Below are positions 9,986-17,403 of a stretch of DNA of 64,000 nt, in pieces. The notes below the pieces were generated by a model. It did not search any database, was not told the DNA's origin, and saw only the letters and a list, made by a program, of their open reading frames with translations. The position numbers and the translations under genes were made by a program. Position 1 is the first letter of the stretch. Each line of letters opens with the position of its first letter. Origin of the DNA: an uncultured Mediterraneibacter sp. (GTDB taxonomy: Bacteria; Bacillota; Clostridia; Lachnospirales; Lachnospiraceae); assembly GCA_944383695.1 (NCBI GenBank), contig CALWQP010000009.1, positions 18,878 through 82,877 on the forward strand, read 5' to 3'.

Positions 9986-10048
9986 ATTCACTATGCCCCG
10001 GAATCCATTCCCTATGCCTCAGAGTCCATTCACTATGACCCAGGATAC
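9986..10048. repeat. Three tandem copies of a 21-base unit between nth and rpiB
   Basis: The core ATTC(A/C)CTATG(C/A)C(C/T)C starts at 9986, 10007 and 10028, exactly 21 bases apart, filling most of the rpiB-nth gap. No stem or start site is evident in it, so it is recorded as a small minisatellite. Confidence 0.75.
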
Positions 10049-10054
10049 AGTGCT

Positions 10055-10501
10055 TTATTTCTCCTTATTCTCAATCTCCATGATCAAATCTACTCTTCTC
10101 TGGTGACGTCCGCCTTCAAACTCCGTATTCAGCCATGTTTCCACGATCATCTTGGCCAGCTCCGCTCCAACCACCCTTGCGCCGAATGCAAGGATGTTGC
10201 AGTTATTATGGGCGCGCGCCATCTTTGCGGTAAACGGCTCACTGCACACTGCCGCGCGGATACCTTTTACCTTGTTTGCCGCCAGCGAGATGCCCAGTCC
10301 GGTTCCGCAGATCAGGATGCCCTGCTCCACTTCTCCCGCAGCCACAGCACGCGCCACGACCTCGCCATAGATGGGATAATCGCAGCTCTCTGCTGAATCT
10401 GTTCCGTAGTCAACGACCTCATGGCCTTTTTCTTTTAAAAACGCGATAATCTCTTTTTTCATTTCCAGTGCGGAATGATCATTCCCTATTCCAATTTTCA
10501 T
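10055..10501 (-). CDS. rpiB: Ribose-5-phosphate isomerase B
   Basis: Interconverts ribose-5-P and ribulose-5-P (pentose phosphate pathway); some LacA/RpiB family members act on other sugar phosphates. 148 residues with MKIGIGNDHSALEMKKEI at the N-terminus and the active-site ILICGTGLGISLAANK (catalytic Cys). SEPFTAKMARAHNNCNILAFG matches the phosphate-binding and dimer region. The C-terminus is slightly charged (IENKEK). No lac or tagatose genes are nearby, so the ribose role is preferred. Confidence 0.93.
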   Translation of the reverse strand: MKIGIGNDHSALEMKKEIIAFLKEKGHEVVDYGTDSAESCDYPIYGEVVARAVAAGEVEQGILICGTGLGISLAANKVKGIRAAVCSEPFTAKMARAHNNCNILAFGARVVGAELAKMIVETWLNTEFEGGRHQRRVDLIMEIENKEK

Positions 10502-10530
10502 ATAATATCCTCTCTGTCTCCTAAATCATT

Positions 10531-10558
10531 AAAAACGCCCCGGCAGGAGTACCGGAGG
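10531..10558 (-). terminator. Possible terminator after the DnaJ-type gene
   Basis: On the minus strand CTCCGG and CCGGGG can pair (6 bp with one G-T) around a short loop, followed within two bases by TTTTT (10531-10535). It lies in the gap between the dnaJ-like stop and rpiB. The stem is short, so this is tentative. Confidence 0.4.
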
Positions 10559-10613
10559 CTGTATCCGCCGTATCATTCTTATCATAACAAATACATTCTT
10601 CAAACGCAACTGA

Positions 10614-11558
10614 TTATGCGGTTTTCGCGCGGCCCGCGCATGCCGCCTCAAATTCTCTGAGCTTTTGTTCCGCCTCCGGACTTAAATGCCGGGGCACCTG
10701 TATCTGGACTGTAACATACTGATCGCCGTGCACGGAAGGATCCTGCATGGACACGATCCCTTTTCCTTTCAGGCGTATCTTCGTGCCGGACTGCATTCCT
10801 TTTCCTATCTTGCACACCACATTTCCGTAAAGGGTACTGACAACAGCTTCTCCGCCGAAAACAGCCGTCGTATAAGGAATCTGCACTGTTGTAAACACAT
10901 CCCGGCCCTTTCTCTCGTAACCGGGTTTGCCGTCCACATTCACTACAAGCAGAAGGTCGCCGTTTTCTCCCCCGTTCACACCCGGCATGCCTTTGCCTTT
11001 GAGGCGGACCGCCTTTCCGGTGTCGATCCCCGCAGGGATGTGTACCTGCAGCGACTGCACGGAACCGTTCCGGGAAGCCGTATCCTGCAGCCGGATCACC
11101 TTGTCGCATCCAAACGCAGCCTCGTCAAAGCTGACAGATACCTGCGCCTTCACATCCTGTCCTTTCTGACGGAACCCGCTCCCATCAAACCCATCAAAAA
11201 TATCTCCGAAAATGTCCCGGAACATATCATCCATATTACCGCCCTCGAAATGATACTCCTGATATCCTCCCTGAGGACCGCCATATGACCGCCAGTAACC
11301 GTTTCCCTGCGCGCTGTCCGCGCCGCTCTGCTCAAACGCTGCATGGCCGAACTGATCATATAGTTTTCTCTTTTCCTTATCGCTCAAGACGTTATAAGCC
11401 TCTGTTACTTCCTTAAACTTCTGTTCCGCATCTGCATTTCCCGCATTTGTGTCAGGATGATATTTTTTTGCAAGCCTGCGGTATGCTTTTTTTATCTGAT
11501 TTTCATCAGCATTCCTGCCGACGCCCAGTACTTCATAATAATCTTTCTTTACTGACAT
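10614..11558 (-). CDS. DnaJ-type co-chaperone without zinc finger (CbpA-like)
   Basis: Stimulates the DnaK ATPase. 314 residues: J domain (about 1-70) with the essential HPD in [10 protein letters not shown], a Gly/Tyr-rich linker (about 75-110), then two beta-rich client-binding domains ([40 protein letters not shown]). The four CxxCxGxG zinc repeats of classical DnaJ are absent, which places it in the CbpA/DjlB type. The ATG at 11556-11558 ([12 protein letters not shown]) follows GGAGGG; a GTG three codons upstream overlaps that site and is rejected. It diverges from lon; its own promoter is at 11671-11699 and has no CIRCE. Confidence 0.88.
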   Translation of the reverse strand: MSVKKDYYEVLGVGRNADENQIKKAYRRLAKKYHPDTNAGNADAEQKFKEVTEAYNVLSDKEKRKLYDQFGHAAFEQSGADSAQGNGYWRSYGGPQGGYQEYHFEGGNMDDMFRDIFGDIFDGFDGSGFRQKGQDVKAQVSVSFDEAAFGCDKVIRLQDTASRNGSVQSLQVHIPAGIDTGKAVRLKGKGMPGVNGGENGDLLLVVNVDGKPGYERKGRDVFTTVQIPYTTAVFGGEAVVSTLYGNVVCKIGKGMQSGTKIRLKGKGIVSMQDPSVHGDQYVTVQIQVPRHLSPEAEQKLREFEAACAGRAKTA

Positions 11559-11670
11559 TGTGATCACCCTCCTGCATCATAACTACATAACATCCATTTG
11601 AATCTGCGTGTTATTTCTATTTTCAGTACAGCCCTGAGCCGGGCACAGAACTCCACTTTGTTCTATTTGT

Positions 11671-11699
11671 AATATAACAGTTATTTTTTACAATGTCAA
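11671..11699 (-). promoter_or_regulatory. Promoter for the DnaJ-type gene
   Basis: Minus strand TTGACA (11694-11699), 17-base spacer, TATATT (11671-11676). The match to the sigma-A consensus is strong. The leader to the ATG is about 105 bases with no operator recognised. Confidence 0.7.
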
Positions 11700-11817
11700 G
11701 GATGCCTGCGCCTGCAGAGGTCTCGGAATCTGTGATGTTTTTATGAATACTTTTTTTGGAAAACCTGTCTCTATTGACATTCCTCCTTTTCTGTGCTAAT
11801 TTTCTATAATAAAATAA

Positions 11818-11844
11818 TTAGCACTCTCATCGCAAGAGTGCTGA
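11818..11844 (+). promoter_or_regulatory. CIRCE operator (HrcA box) upstream of lon
   Basis: TTAGCACTC, nine bases, GAGTGCTGA: the CIRCE inverted repeat with one mismatch, ending 21 bases before the lon ATG. HrcA binds CIRCE to repress heat-shock genes, usually groESL and hrcA-grpE-dnaK. A perfect TTGACA lies at 11774-11779 and TATAAT at 11805-11810, but these are 25 bases apart and cannot form one standard promoter. The -10 actually used may be TATAAT alone or TAATTT at 11798-11803. Placement just downstream fits repression by HrcA. Confidence 0.9.
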
Positions 11845-11865
11845 CAGAGGATAGGAGGAATTTAT

Positions 11866-14169
11866 ATGTTTATACAGCCTGTTTATAATATATTACTTTT
11901 ACCTGATGTAACTTACTATTTTAAGAAAGATTTCTTTTCAGAGCGTGCGGATGAGTTGAAGACGGATACGGAGTTGCTCTTTATGGTCCTTAAAAATGAG
12001 ACCGGAAGTAGCGCCCTGCAGACGGATGACTTCTATCCCATCGGCCTGACTGCCAAAGTGGAGAACATTTCAGAGGAGGATGTGATCCAGATACGCACCA
12101 TAGACCGGGTGGAAATCATAAGCCCCGTCATTGAAGACGGCGAGGTGCGCGCGGCCTTTGCGGTCCGTCCTTCCATCGAAGACCTTTCCGCCAGGGAACA
12201 GCAGGAAATCTTCAGCGAAGTGCGTACCTCCCTCCTCCGCTTTGTGCAGGGATACCAGTGGGGTCTCTGGGCGAGAGGCTTCATCCTGCAGCGGAAAAAT
12301 ATCTACGACCTTGCTTCTTCATTATCCGAATATCTGAACTTGTCTGTACAGGAAAAATACGACATCCTGGCAGCAGATTCTGTAAGAACAAGATACTCGC
12401 TCATCGAGAAAGCCGTCAATGAATTCATGGAAGTGGCAAAGGTCTCGGCGGAGGCACAGGAAGCGCAGAAAGACGGACAGGAACAGCTCTACCGGGAAGC
12501 TGCCCTGAAAAAGCAGATCGACTATCTCCAGAAAGAGCTCGACGAGATGCACCCGGAGAACATCTCCGATGTGAGAAAATTCGAAAACAAGATTTCTGAG
12601 TCCGGTATGAACAAAGAGGCACGCCGGGAAGCGGAAAAAGTACTGAACCGAATGAGACAGGAGGGAAAAGAAAGCCATGAATATGGTCTTCTGTACGACT
12701 ATCTTGACTTTGTCACCAGCCTGTCGTGGAAAGCTCCGGTATACACCCCCATTGATCTGGAACGCGCGGAAAAAATCCTAGACGAGGATCACTACGGATT
12801 AAAAAAAGTAAAACAGCGCATCATCCAGCAGCTCGCAGTCATGGCGCTGAACCAGAAGCAGTACGGCTCCATCCTTCTCTTTGTGGGCGCGCCCGGCACA
12901 GGCAAGACCAGCATCGGGCAGAGTATTGCCCGGGCTCTCGGGCGGGAGTACGTCCGCATCAGCCTGGGCGGCATCCGCGATGAGGCTGAAATCCGAGGAC
13001 ACCGGCGGACTTATATCGGGGCTATGCCCGGCCGGATCATGGAAGCCATGAAACGAAGCGGCTCCTCCAATCCGGTCGTGGTACTGGACGAAGTCGACAA
13101 ACTGGCAAAGGACTACGGCGGAGACCCGGCAAGCGCGCTCCTCGAAGTGCTTGACCCGGAACAGAATAGCACATTCACAGACCATTACATGAACGTGCCG
13201 TACGACCTGTCCAACGTTCTTTTCGTCTGCACGGCAAATTCAACGGACACGATTCCCGAACCACTCCTGAACCGTATGGAAGTGATCTCATTCCCAGGAT
13301 ATACGGCAGTGGAAAAATTCCATATCGCCAAAAAGCATCTGATACCAAAGGCAATGGACACCATGGGAATCAAGAAAAATATGCTCAAAATCTCAGACGG
13401 CGCCCTTCGCAGGATCATCGAGGAATACACGATGGAATCCGGCGTCCGCGACCTGAAAAAATCCGTTGAAGCCCTGTGCCGCACCGCGGCCGTAGAGCTG
13501 GTGAAAAACAATTCCGCAGAAAACCGTTCCGCGGATGGGACCGGAACCGGCATCTGCATTTCTGTCACGAAGAGCAATCTTTCCGAATACCTGGGGAGAA
13601 AACAGCTCCGGTCCGAACAGAAGCTTTCCTCCCGGACTCCCGGCGTAGTGACCGGTCTTGCATGGACCCGGGCAGGCGGAGCCATCCTGTTCATAGAGAC
13701 AAAATTGACAAAGGGCAAAGGCAAACTGCTCATCACAGGACAACTGGGCGACGTCATGAAGGAATCCGTCCAGATCGCCCTCACCCTGGTCCGCTCCCTT
13801 TACCCGAAAGAGAGCCGGATACTGGAGGATCACGATCTGCACATCCATGTGCCCGCCGGTGCGGTTCCAAAAGACGGACCGTCTGCCGGAATCACGCTCA
13901 CCACAGCGCTGGCCTCCCTTATCACCGGAAAAGCCGTGGATACGGAATGCGCCATGACCGGGGAAGTTTCCCTGCGCGGCGGCGTAATGCCAATCGGCGG
14001 CCTCCCGGAGAAACTGATGGCAGCCCAGAGGGCTGGTATCAAAAAGGTATATATTCCCGCTGACAACACGGAAGATCTGGAAGATGTAGCGGATGAGGTG
14101 AAAGATAAACTGAAAATCATACCTGTCAAAAAAGCTATAGACGTACTGAAAGACCAGGCTCTCATATAG
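11866..14169 (+). CDS. lon: ATP-dependent Lon protease
   Basis: AAA+ serine protease degrading misfolded and regulatory proteins. 767 residues: LON substrate-binding N-domain (about 1-200, PVYNILLLPDVTYYFKKDFF), coiled-coil, AAA+ module with Walker A GAPGTGKTS, Walker B VVVLDEVDK and sensor region, then the protease domain with PKDGPSAG (catalytic Ser) and the Lys in GGLPEKLMAAQRAGIKKV. Full length for LonA. The site AGGAGGAATTTAT precedes the ATG. A CIRCE operator directly upstream suggests HrcA-controlled heat induction. A hairpin terminator overlaps its stop codon. Confidence 0.97.
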   Translation: MFIQPVYNILLLPDVTYYFKKDFFSERADELKTDTELLFMVLKNETGSSALQTDDFYPIGLTAKVENISEEDVIQIRTIDRVEIISPVIEDGEVRAAFAVRPSIEDLSAREQQEIFSEVRTSLLRFVQGYQWGLWARGFILQRKNIYDLASSLSEYLNLSVQEKYDILAADSVRTRYSLIEKAVNEFMEVAKVSAEAQEAQKDGQEQLYREAALKKQIDYLQKELDEMHPENISDVRKFENKISESGMNKEARREAEKVLNRMRQEGKESHEYGLLYDYLDFVTSLSWKAPVYTPIDLERAEKILDEDHYGLKKVKQRIIQQLAVMALNQKQYGSILLFVGAPGTGKTSIGQSIARALGREYVRISLGGIRDEAEIRGHRRTYIGAMPGRIMEAMKRSGSSNPVVVLDEVDKLAKDYGGDPASALLEVLDPEQNSTFTDHYMNVPYDLSNVLFVCTANSTDTIPEPLLNRMEVISFPGYTAVEKFHIAKKHLIPKAMDTMGIKKNMLKISDGALRRIIEEYTMESGVRDLKKSVEALCRTAAVELVKNNSAENRSADGTGTGICISVTKSNLSEYLGRKQLRSEQKLSSRTPGVVTGLAWTRAGGAILFIETKLTKGKGKLLITGQLGDVMKESVQIALTLVRSLYPKESRILEDHDLHIHVPAGAVPKDGPSAGITLTTALASLITGKAVDTECAMTGEVSLRGGVMPIGGLPEKLMAAQRAGIKKVYIPADNTEDLEDVADEVKDKLKIIPVKKAIDVLKDQALI

Positions 14170-14184
14170 GGCCCGGTCTTTTTT
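14149..14184 (+). terminator. Terminator overlapping the lon stop codon
   Basis: AAAGACCAGGC pairs with GCCCGGTCTTT (one mismatch) around an 11-base loop that contains the lon stop, followed by TTTT within TCTTTTTTCTC. The stem is strong and the position is exactly at the gene end. Confidence 0.8.
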
Positions 14185-14258
14185 CTCTGCTTATTTTCCG
14201 CATTTCACGCATCCATGAAGATTCCGCACATGCATGGAGATCCCACAGAAAATCCTTA

Positions 14259-14287
14259 TTGCCCTGCCTGCCGCAAATCTTTATAAT
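14259..14287 (+). promoter_or_regulatory. Promoter for the radical SAM gene
   Basis: TTGCCC (14259-14264), 17-base spacer, TATAAT (14282-14287), about 40 bases before the ATG at 14328. With the lon terminator in front, the radical SAM gene appears to be transcribed on its own. Confidence 0.65.
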
Positions 14288-14327
14288 AGAACTAGACGCA
14301 TGATAAATATAACAAAAAGGAAACACT

Positions 14328-15443
14328 ATGAACTTACATACAGTATTGATCAAACCGGCATCCAGCCAGTGCAGCATGGTCTGCGATTATTGCTTTTACT
14401 GTGACGAAGCATCGAAAAGAGAGACACCGTCCTATGGGATGATGTCAGAAGAGACGATCAGGAACATCATCAAAAAGACACTGTTCCACGCGTCTTCTGA
14501 CGTCTGTTTTGCCTTTCAGGGGGGAGAACCCACGCTGCGGGGACTGCCTTTCTTTCAAAAAGTAATCGAATTCGAGCAGAGATATAACCGGAACGGAGTC
14601 AAAGTATCTAATACACTCCAGACCAATGGACTTTGTATCGATGAAAACTGGTGCACATTTTTCAGGGACAACCTCTTTCTTATCGGAATATCCGTGGACG
14701 GAACACAGGAGACCCATGACCTGTGCCGCCACACAAAAGGCGGCGGCCCCACATACGCACGAGTCTGCGATTCCGCTCGAATGTTTGACGAATATCAGGT
14801 GGAATACAATATCCTGACCGTTGTAAACGCATATACAGCCCCCCGCATACGCGAAATCTATGGGGACTATAAGAAAAAAGGGTGGAAATTCCAGCAGTAT
14901 ATTGCCTGCCTGGACCCACTGGGCAAAGAGGGGAAGCAGGCTCCCTGGTCTCTGACTCCCAAGCTCTACGGAGAATTTCTCATCACCCTTTTTGACCTGT
15001 GGTACAAAGACTGGAGACGTGGAAAAGCCCCCTACATACGCGACTTCGAAAATTATATCGGCATCCTCATGGGATATCCGCCGGAGGCATGCTCCCAGCG
15101 AGGGGTCTGTACGGTACAGGGCGTCGTCGAGGCGGATGGGAGCGTGTACCCCTGCGACTTCTATGTGCTGGATGAGTACAGGCTGGGGAGCTTCAACGAA
15201 AACCGCATCCATGAATTCTTTGAAAATGAACGTGCCGGACTCTTCATAAATGAGTCAAAAAAGGTCAGCGATACCTGCAAATCCTGCGGACATTATACCC
15301 TCTGCCGCGGCGGATGCAGGCGGACACGAGTGAAGGAGCCCGGAACAGATACATACCGCAGCTATTTCTGCAAAAGCTATCAACTGTTTTTCAGCCGGGC
15401 AGGAAAACAGATGAAAGAAATCGCCAGGTTTCTGAAAAAATAA
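14328..15443 (+). CDS. Anaerobic sulfatase-maturase-like radical SAM/SPASM enzyme
   Basis: 371 residues. The radical SAM cluster CSMVCDYC sits at residues 15-22 (C-x3-C-x2-C), followed by FQGGEPTLRG, a typical anSME stretch. The C-terminal SPASM region carries seven or more Cys for two auxiliary 4Fe-4S clusters: CSQRGVC, the VYPCDFY segment, and CKSCGHYTLCRGGC. Family members oxidise an active-site Cys or Ser of type I sulfatases to formylglycine; related enzymes modify peptides. No sulfatase gene is present in the window, so the partner must lie elsewhere. It has its own promoter and converges on ogt. Confidence 0.87.
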   Translation: MNLHTVLIKPASSQCSMVCDYCFYCDEASKRETPSYGMMSEETIRNIIKKTLFHASSDVCFAFQGGEPTLRGLPFFQKVIEFEQRYNRNGVKVSNTLQTNGLCIDENWCTFFRDNLFLIGISVDGTQETHDLCRHTKGGGPTYARVCDSARMFDEYQVEYNILTVVNAYTAPRIREIYGDYKKKGWKFQQYIACLDPLGKEGKQAPWSLTPKLYGEFLITLFDLWYKDWRRGKAPYIRDFENYIGILMGYPPEACSQRGVCTVQGVVEADGSVYPCDFYVLDEYRLGSFNENRIHEFFENERAGLFINESKKVSDTCKSCGHYTLCRGGCRRTRVKEPGTDTYRSYFCKSYQLFFSRAGKQMKEIARFLKK

Positions 15444-15449
15444 TGGGCC

Positions 15450-15983
15450 TTACAGGGCTGTCCCCCGCTTTGGGGCGGATAATGTTGTCATGTCCACTTT
15501 TTCCAGCGACAGCAGTTTGATCTTCCTGTCAATTCCTCCTGCATATCCGGTCAGACTCCCATTCGCTCCCACGACCCGGTGGCAGGGAATGATAATGCTG
15601 ATCTTATTATGCCCCACCGCGCCCCCGGCGGCCTGGGCGGACATATGGGGCATCCCCTTCCGGTCGGCTATCCTCCGGGCAATCTCTCCATAAGTGATCG
15701 TTTCTCCATACGGAATCTGCTTTAATATCTCCCATACCATGAGCTGAAAGTCCGTACCCACCATATGGACAGGCGGTATAAAATCCGGTTCCTGTCCGGA
15801 GAAATAAATATCCAGCCATCGTTTCGTCTCACAAAATACCGGCAGTTGCCTCTCCTCATGCTCCGGTGAGAGGGTCCGCGCATAATACTTCTGACCTTCA
15901 AACCACAATCCTGTCAGCCCGGTATCATCCGCCGCAAGCAGGATAGTGCCCAGCGGAGATTCATAATGATCCACATACTGCAT
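15450..15983 (-). CDS. ogt: Methylated-DNA--protein-cysteine methyltransferase
   Basis: Suicide repair of O6-alkylguanine. About 177 residues from ATG 15983, chosen because GGAGGATTTCT precedes it; an upstream ATG at 16025 has no such site. The motif IIPCHRVVGANGSLTGYAGG carries the acceptor Cys in PCHR and YGETITYGEIA is the DNA-binding helix. It ends six bases from the convergent radical SAM gene. A second, Cys-less homologue is at 59876-60241. Confidence 0.95.
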   Translation of the reverse strand: MQYVDHYESPLGTILLAADDTGLTGLWFEGQKYYARTLSPEHEERQLPVFCETKRWLDIYFSGQEPDFIPPVHMVGTDFQLMVWEILKQIPYGETITYGEIARRIADRKGMPHMSAQAAGGAVGHNKISIIIPCHRVVGANGSLTGYAGGIDRKIKLLSLEKVDMTTLSAPKRGTAL

Positions 15984-16064
15984 AGAAATCCTCCTGTCCT
16001 GAATCTTTCTCATTTGCTCTGTCATAATCTGATTTTATCACAGAAGCAGATTACGTCAACCCGG

Positions 16065-16169
16065 TCAGTCCTTCATGTATTCCCGGTAATCACTTTCACT
16101 TGCAAACAGCATGTATCTGCCATCTACATATCCCATGTATCCGTCACTTACCAAATATCCTTTCATCAT
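16065..16169 (-). CDS. 34-residue conserved-looking small protein
   Basis: Short ORF starting ATGATG at 16167-16169 behind an AGAGGGTTTG site and ending TGA at 16065. The peptide begins MMKGYLVSDGYMGYVDGRYM and ends SESDYREYMKD; it is rich in Tyr and Gly, acidic at the C-terminus, and has no membrane segment. I recall similar tiny MKGY...GYMGYV proteins from other Clostridia and Bacilli, of unknown function; that recollection is not verified here. It lies between ogt and the WYL regulator. Confidence 0.6.
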   Translation of the reverse strand: MMKGYLVSDGYMGYVDGRYMLFASESDYREYMKD

Positions 16170-16336
16170 CAAACCCTCTTTCTTGTGTTTTTTATTTATC
16201 TGGTTTCTATGGTCTTTATTTTACCCGCATAGGTGTCCAAAAAACTTCCCAACCTGTGTTTTCATGATTCTGAATTTCTGGTAAAATATAAATATCCGTA
16301 AAACAAATATGACATCAAGGAGAACATGGTCCTGTT

Positions 16337-17323
16337 ATGGCAAAGGGTAAACATCAAAAACTGAAGCTTTTATATCTGATGAAAATATTCATGGAAGAAA
16401 CAGATGACGAACACAGCCTCTCGCGCCAGGATCTGATAAACCGGCTCAATGCCTGTGGCATCACCGCGGACAGGAAGACGCTTTATTCGGATTTTGAAGA
16501 ACTCCGGACATTCGGCATAGATATTATCACGGAGCATGAGGGAAACGACTGGACTTACCATATAGGAGAAAGGGAGTTCGAGCTCCCAGAACTGAAGCTT
16601 CTTGTAGATTCCGTGCAGTCTGCAAAATTCATTACTGAAAGAAAATCAAGGGACCTCATAAAGAAACTGGAGAATCTGGTCAGCAGACACGAGGCAAAAC
16701 AACTCCACCGCCAGGTCCTTATCTCCGGCAGGGTCAAGACGATGAACGAAAGCATTTATTATAATGTAGACAAACTCCATACTGCCATCAACGCCGACTC
16801 CCGCATCAGATTTCAGTACTTTCAGTGGAATGTGAAAAAAGAAATGGTGCTGCGCCACGACGGCGCATGGTATAACGTGAGCCCATGGGCACTTGTGTGG
16901 GACAATGAAAACTACTATCTCATCGGATATGATTCCACATCCGGCCAGCTCCGTCATTACCGGGTTGACAAAATGCTGAAGATTTCTTCCACGGATGAAA
17001 AACGCCAAGGAGAAGAGGCGTTCTCCCGCATTGATATTCCCAGCTACTCCCGCCAGCTCTTCGGCATGTACGGCGGGGAAGAAACCCGCGTCTCCCTTGA
17101 AGCGGCAGACCATATGGCAGGCATCCTGATCGACCGTTTCGGACAGGAAATCCGTATCATTCCCGGAGAAACCGGGACTTTTACCGCCTATATCAGCGTT
17201 GCTGTCAGTCCCCAGTTCCTGGGATGGGTGTTCAGCCTGGGAAGGGATGTCCGGATCACAGGACCTGCGAAAGTGGTGCAGATGATGAGAGAAGAAGGCA
17301 GGCGGCTGATGGAGCAGTACTGA
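16337..17323 (+). CDS. WYL-domain transcriptional regulator
   Basis: 328 residues. An N-terminal winged helix (about 5-70: LKLLYLMKIFMEETDD ... LNACGITADRKTLYSDFEEL) is followed by a WYL domain (about 140-225) with WYNVSPWALVWDNENYYLIG and LRHYRVDKM, and a C-terminal WCX-like segment ending in the winged GPAKVVQMMREEGRR. WYL domains sense nucleic acid or small ligands and often control DNA-damage or phage-defence genes. The likely local target is unclear; the convergent M26 protease gene is on the other side of a shared terminator. Confidence 0.9.
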   Translation: MAKGKHQKLKLLYLMKIFMEETDDEHSLSRQDLINRLNACGITADRKTLYSDFEELRTFGIDIITEHEGNDWTYHIGEREFELPELKLLVDSVQSAKFITERKSRDLIKKLENLVSRHEAKQLHRQVLISGRVKTMNESIYYNVDKLHTAINADSRIRFQYFQWNVKKEMVLRHDGAWYNVSPWALVWDNENYYLIGYDSTSGQLRHYRVDKMLKISSTDEKRQGEEAFSRIDIPSYSRQLFGMYGGEETRVSLEAADHMAGILIDRFGQEIRIIPGETGTFTAYISVAVSPQFLGWVFSLGRDVRITGPAKVVQMMREEGRRLMEQY

Positions 17324-17335
17324 TTCCGAATATAT

Positions 17336-17377
17336 AAAAACTGCCCCGGGCGTCCACATGGGACTGCCCGGGAGCAG
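17336..17377 (-). terminator. Terminator of the M26-like protease gene
   Basis: A long GC-rich hairpin (outer CTGC/GCAG, CCCGGGC/GCCCGGG, inner GTCC/GGAC) at 17341-17377 is followed on the minus strand by TTTTTATATA (17331-17340). It lies between the two convergent genes and may also stop WYL transcription, although the plus-strand side lacks a T run. Confidence 0.8.
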
Positions 17378-17403
17378 CTCTCAGCTTTCTATAGATTTGT
17401 CTC

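Noticed and set aside
9986..10048. CRISPR array
   Set aside because: Three units with 21-base period and no distinct spacers; this is a plain tandem repeat. No CRISPR array or cas gene was seen elsewhere in the window.
11774..11810. TTGACA and TATAAT before lon as one promoter
   Set aside because: They are 25 bases apart, too far for a standard sigma-A promoter; only the CIRCE element is reported with confidence.
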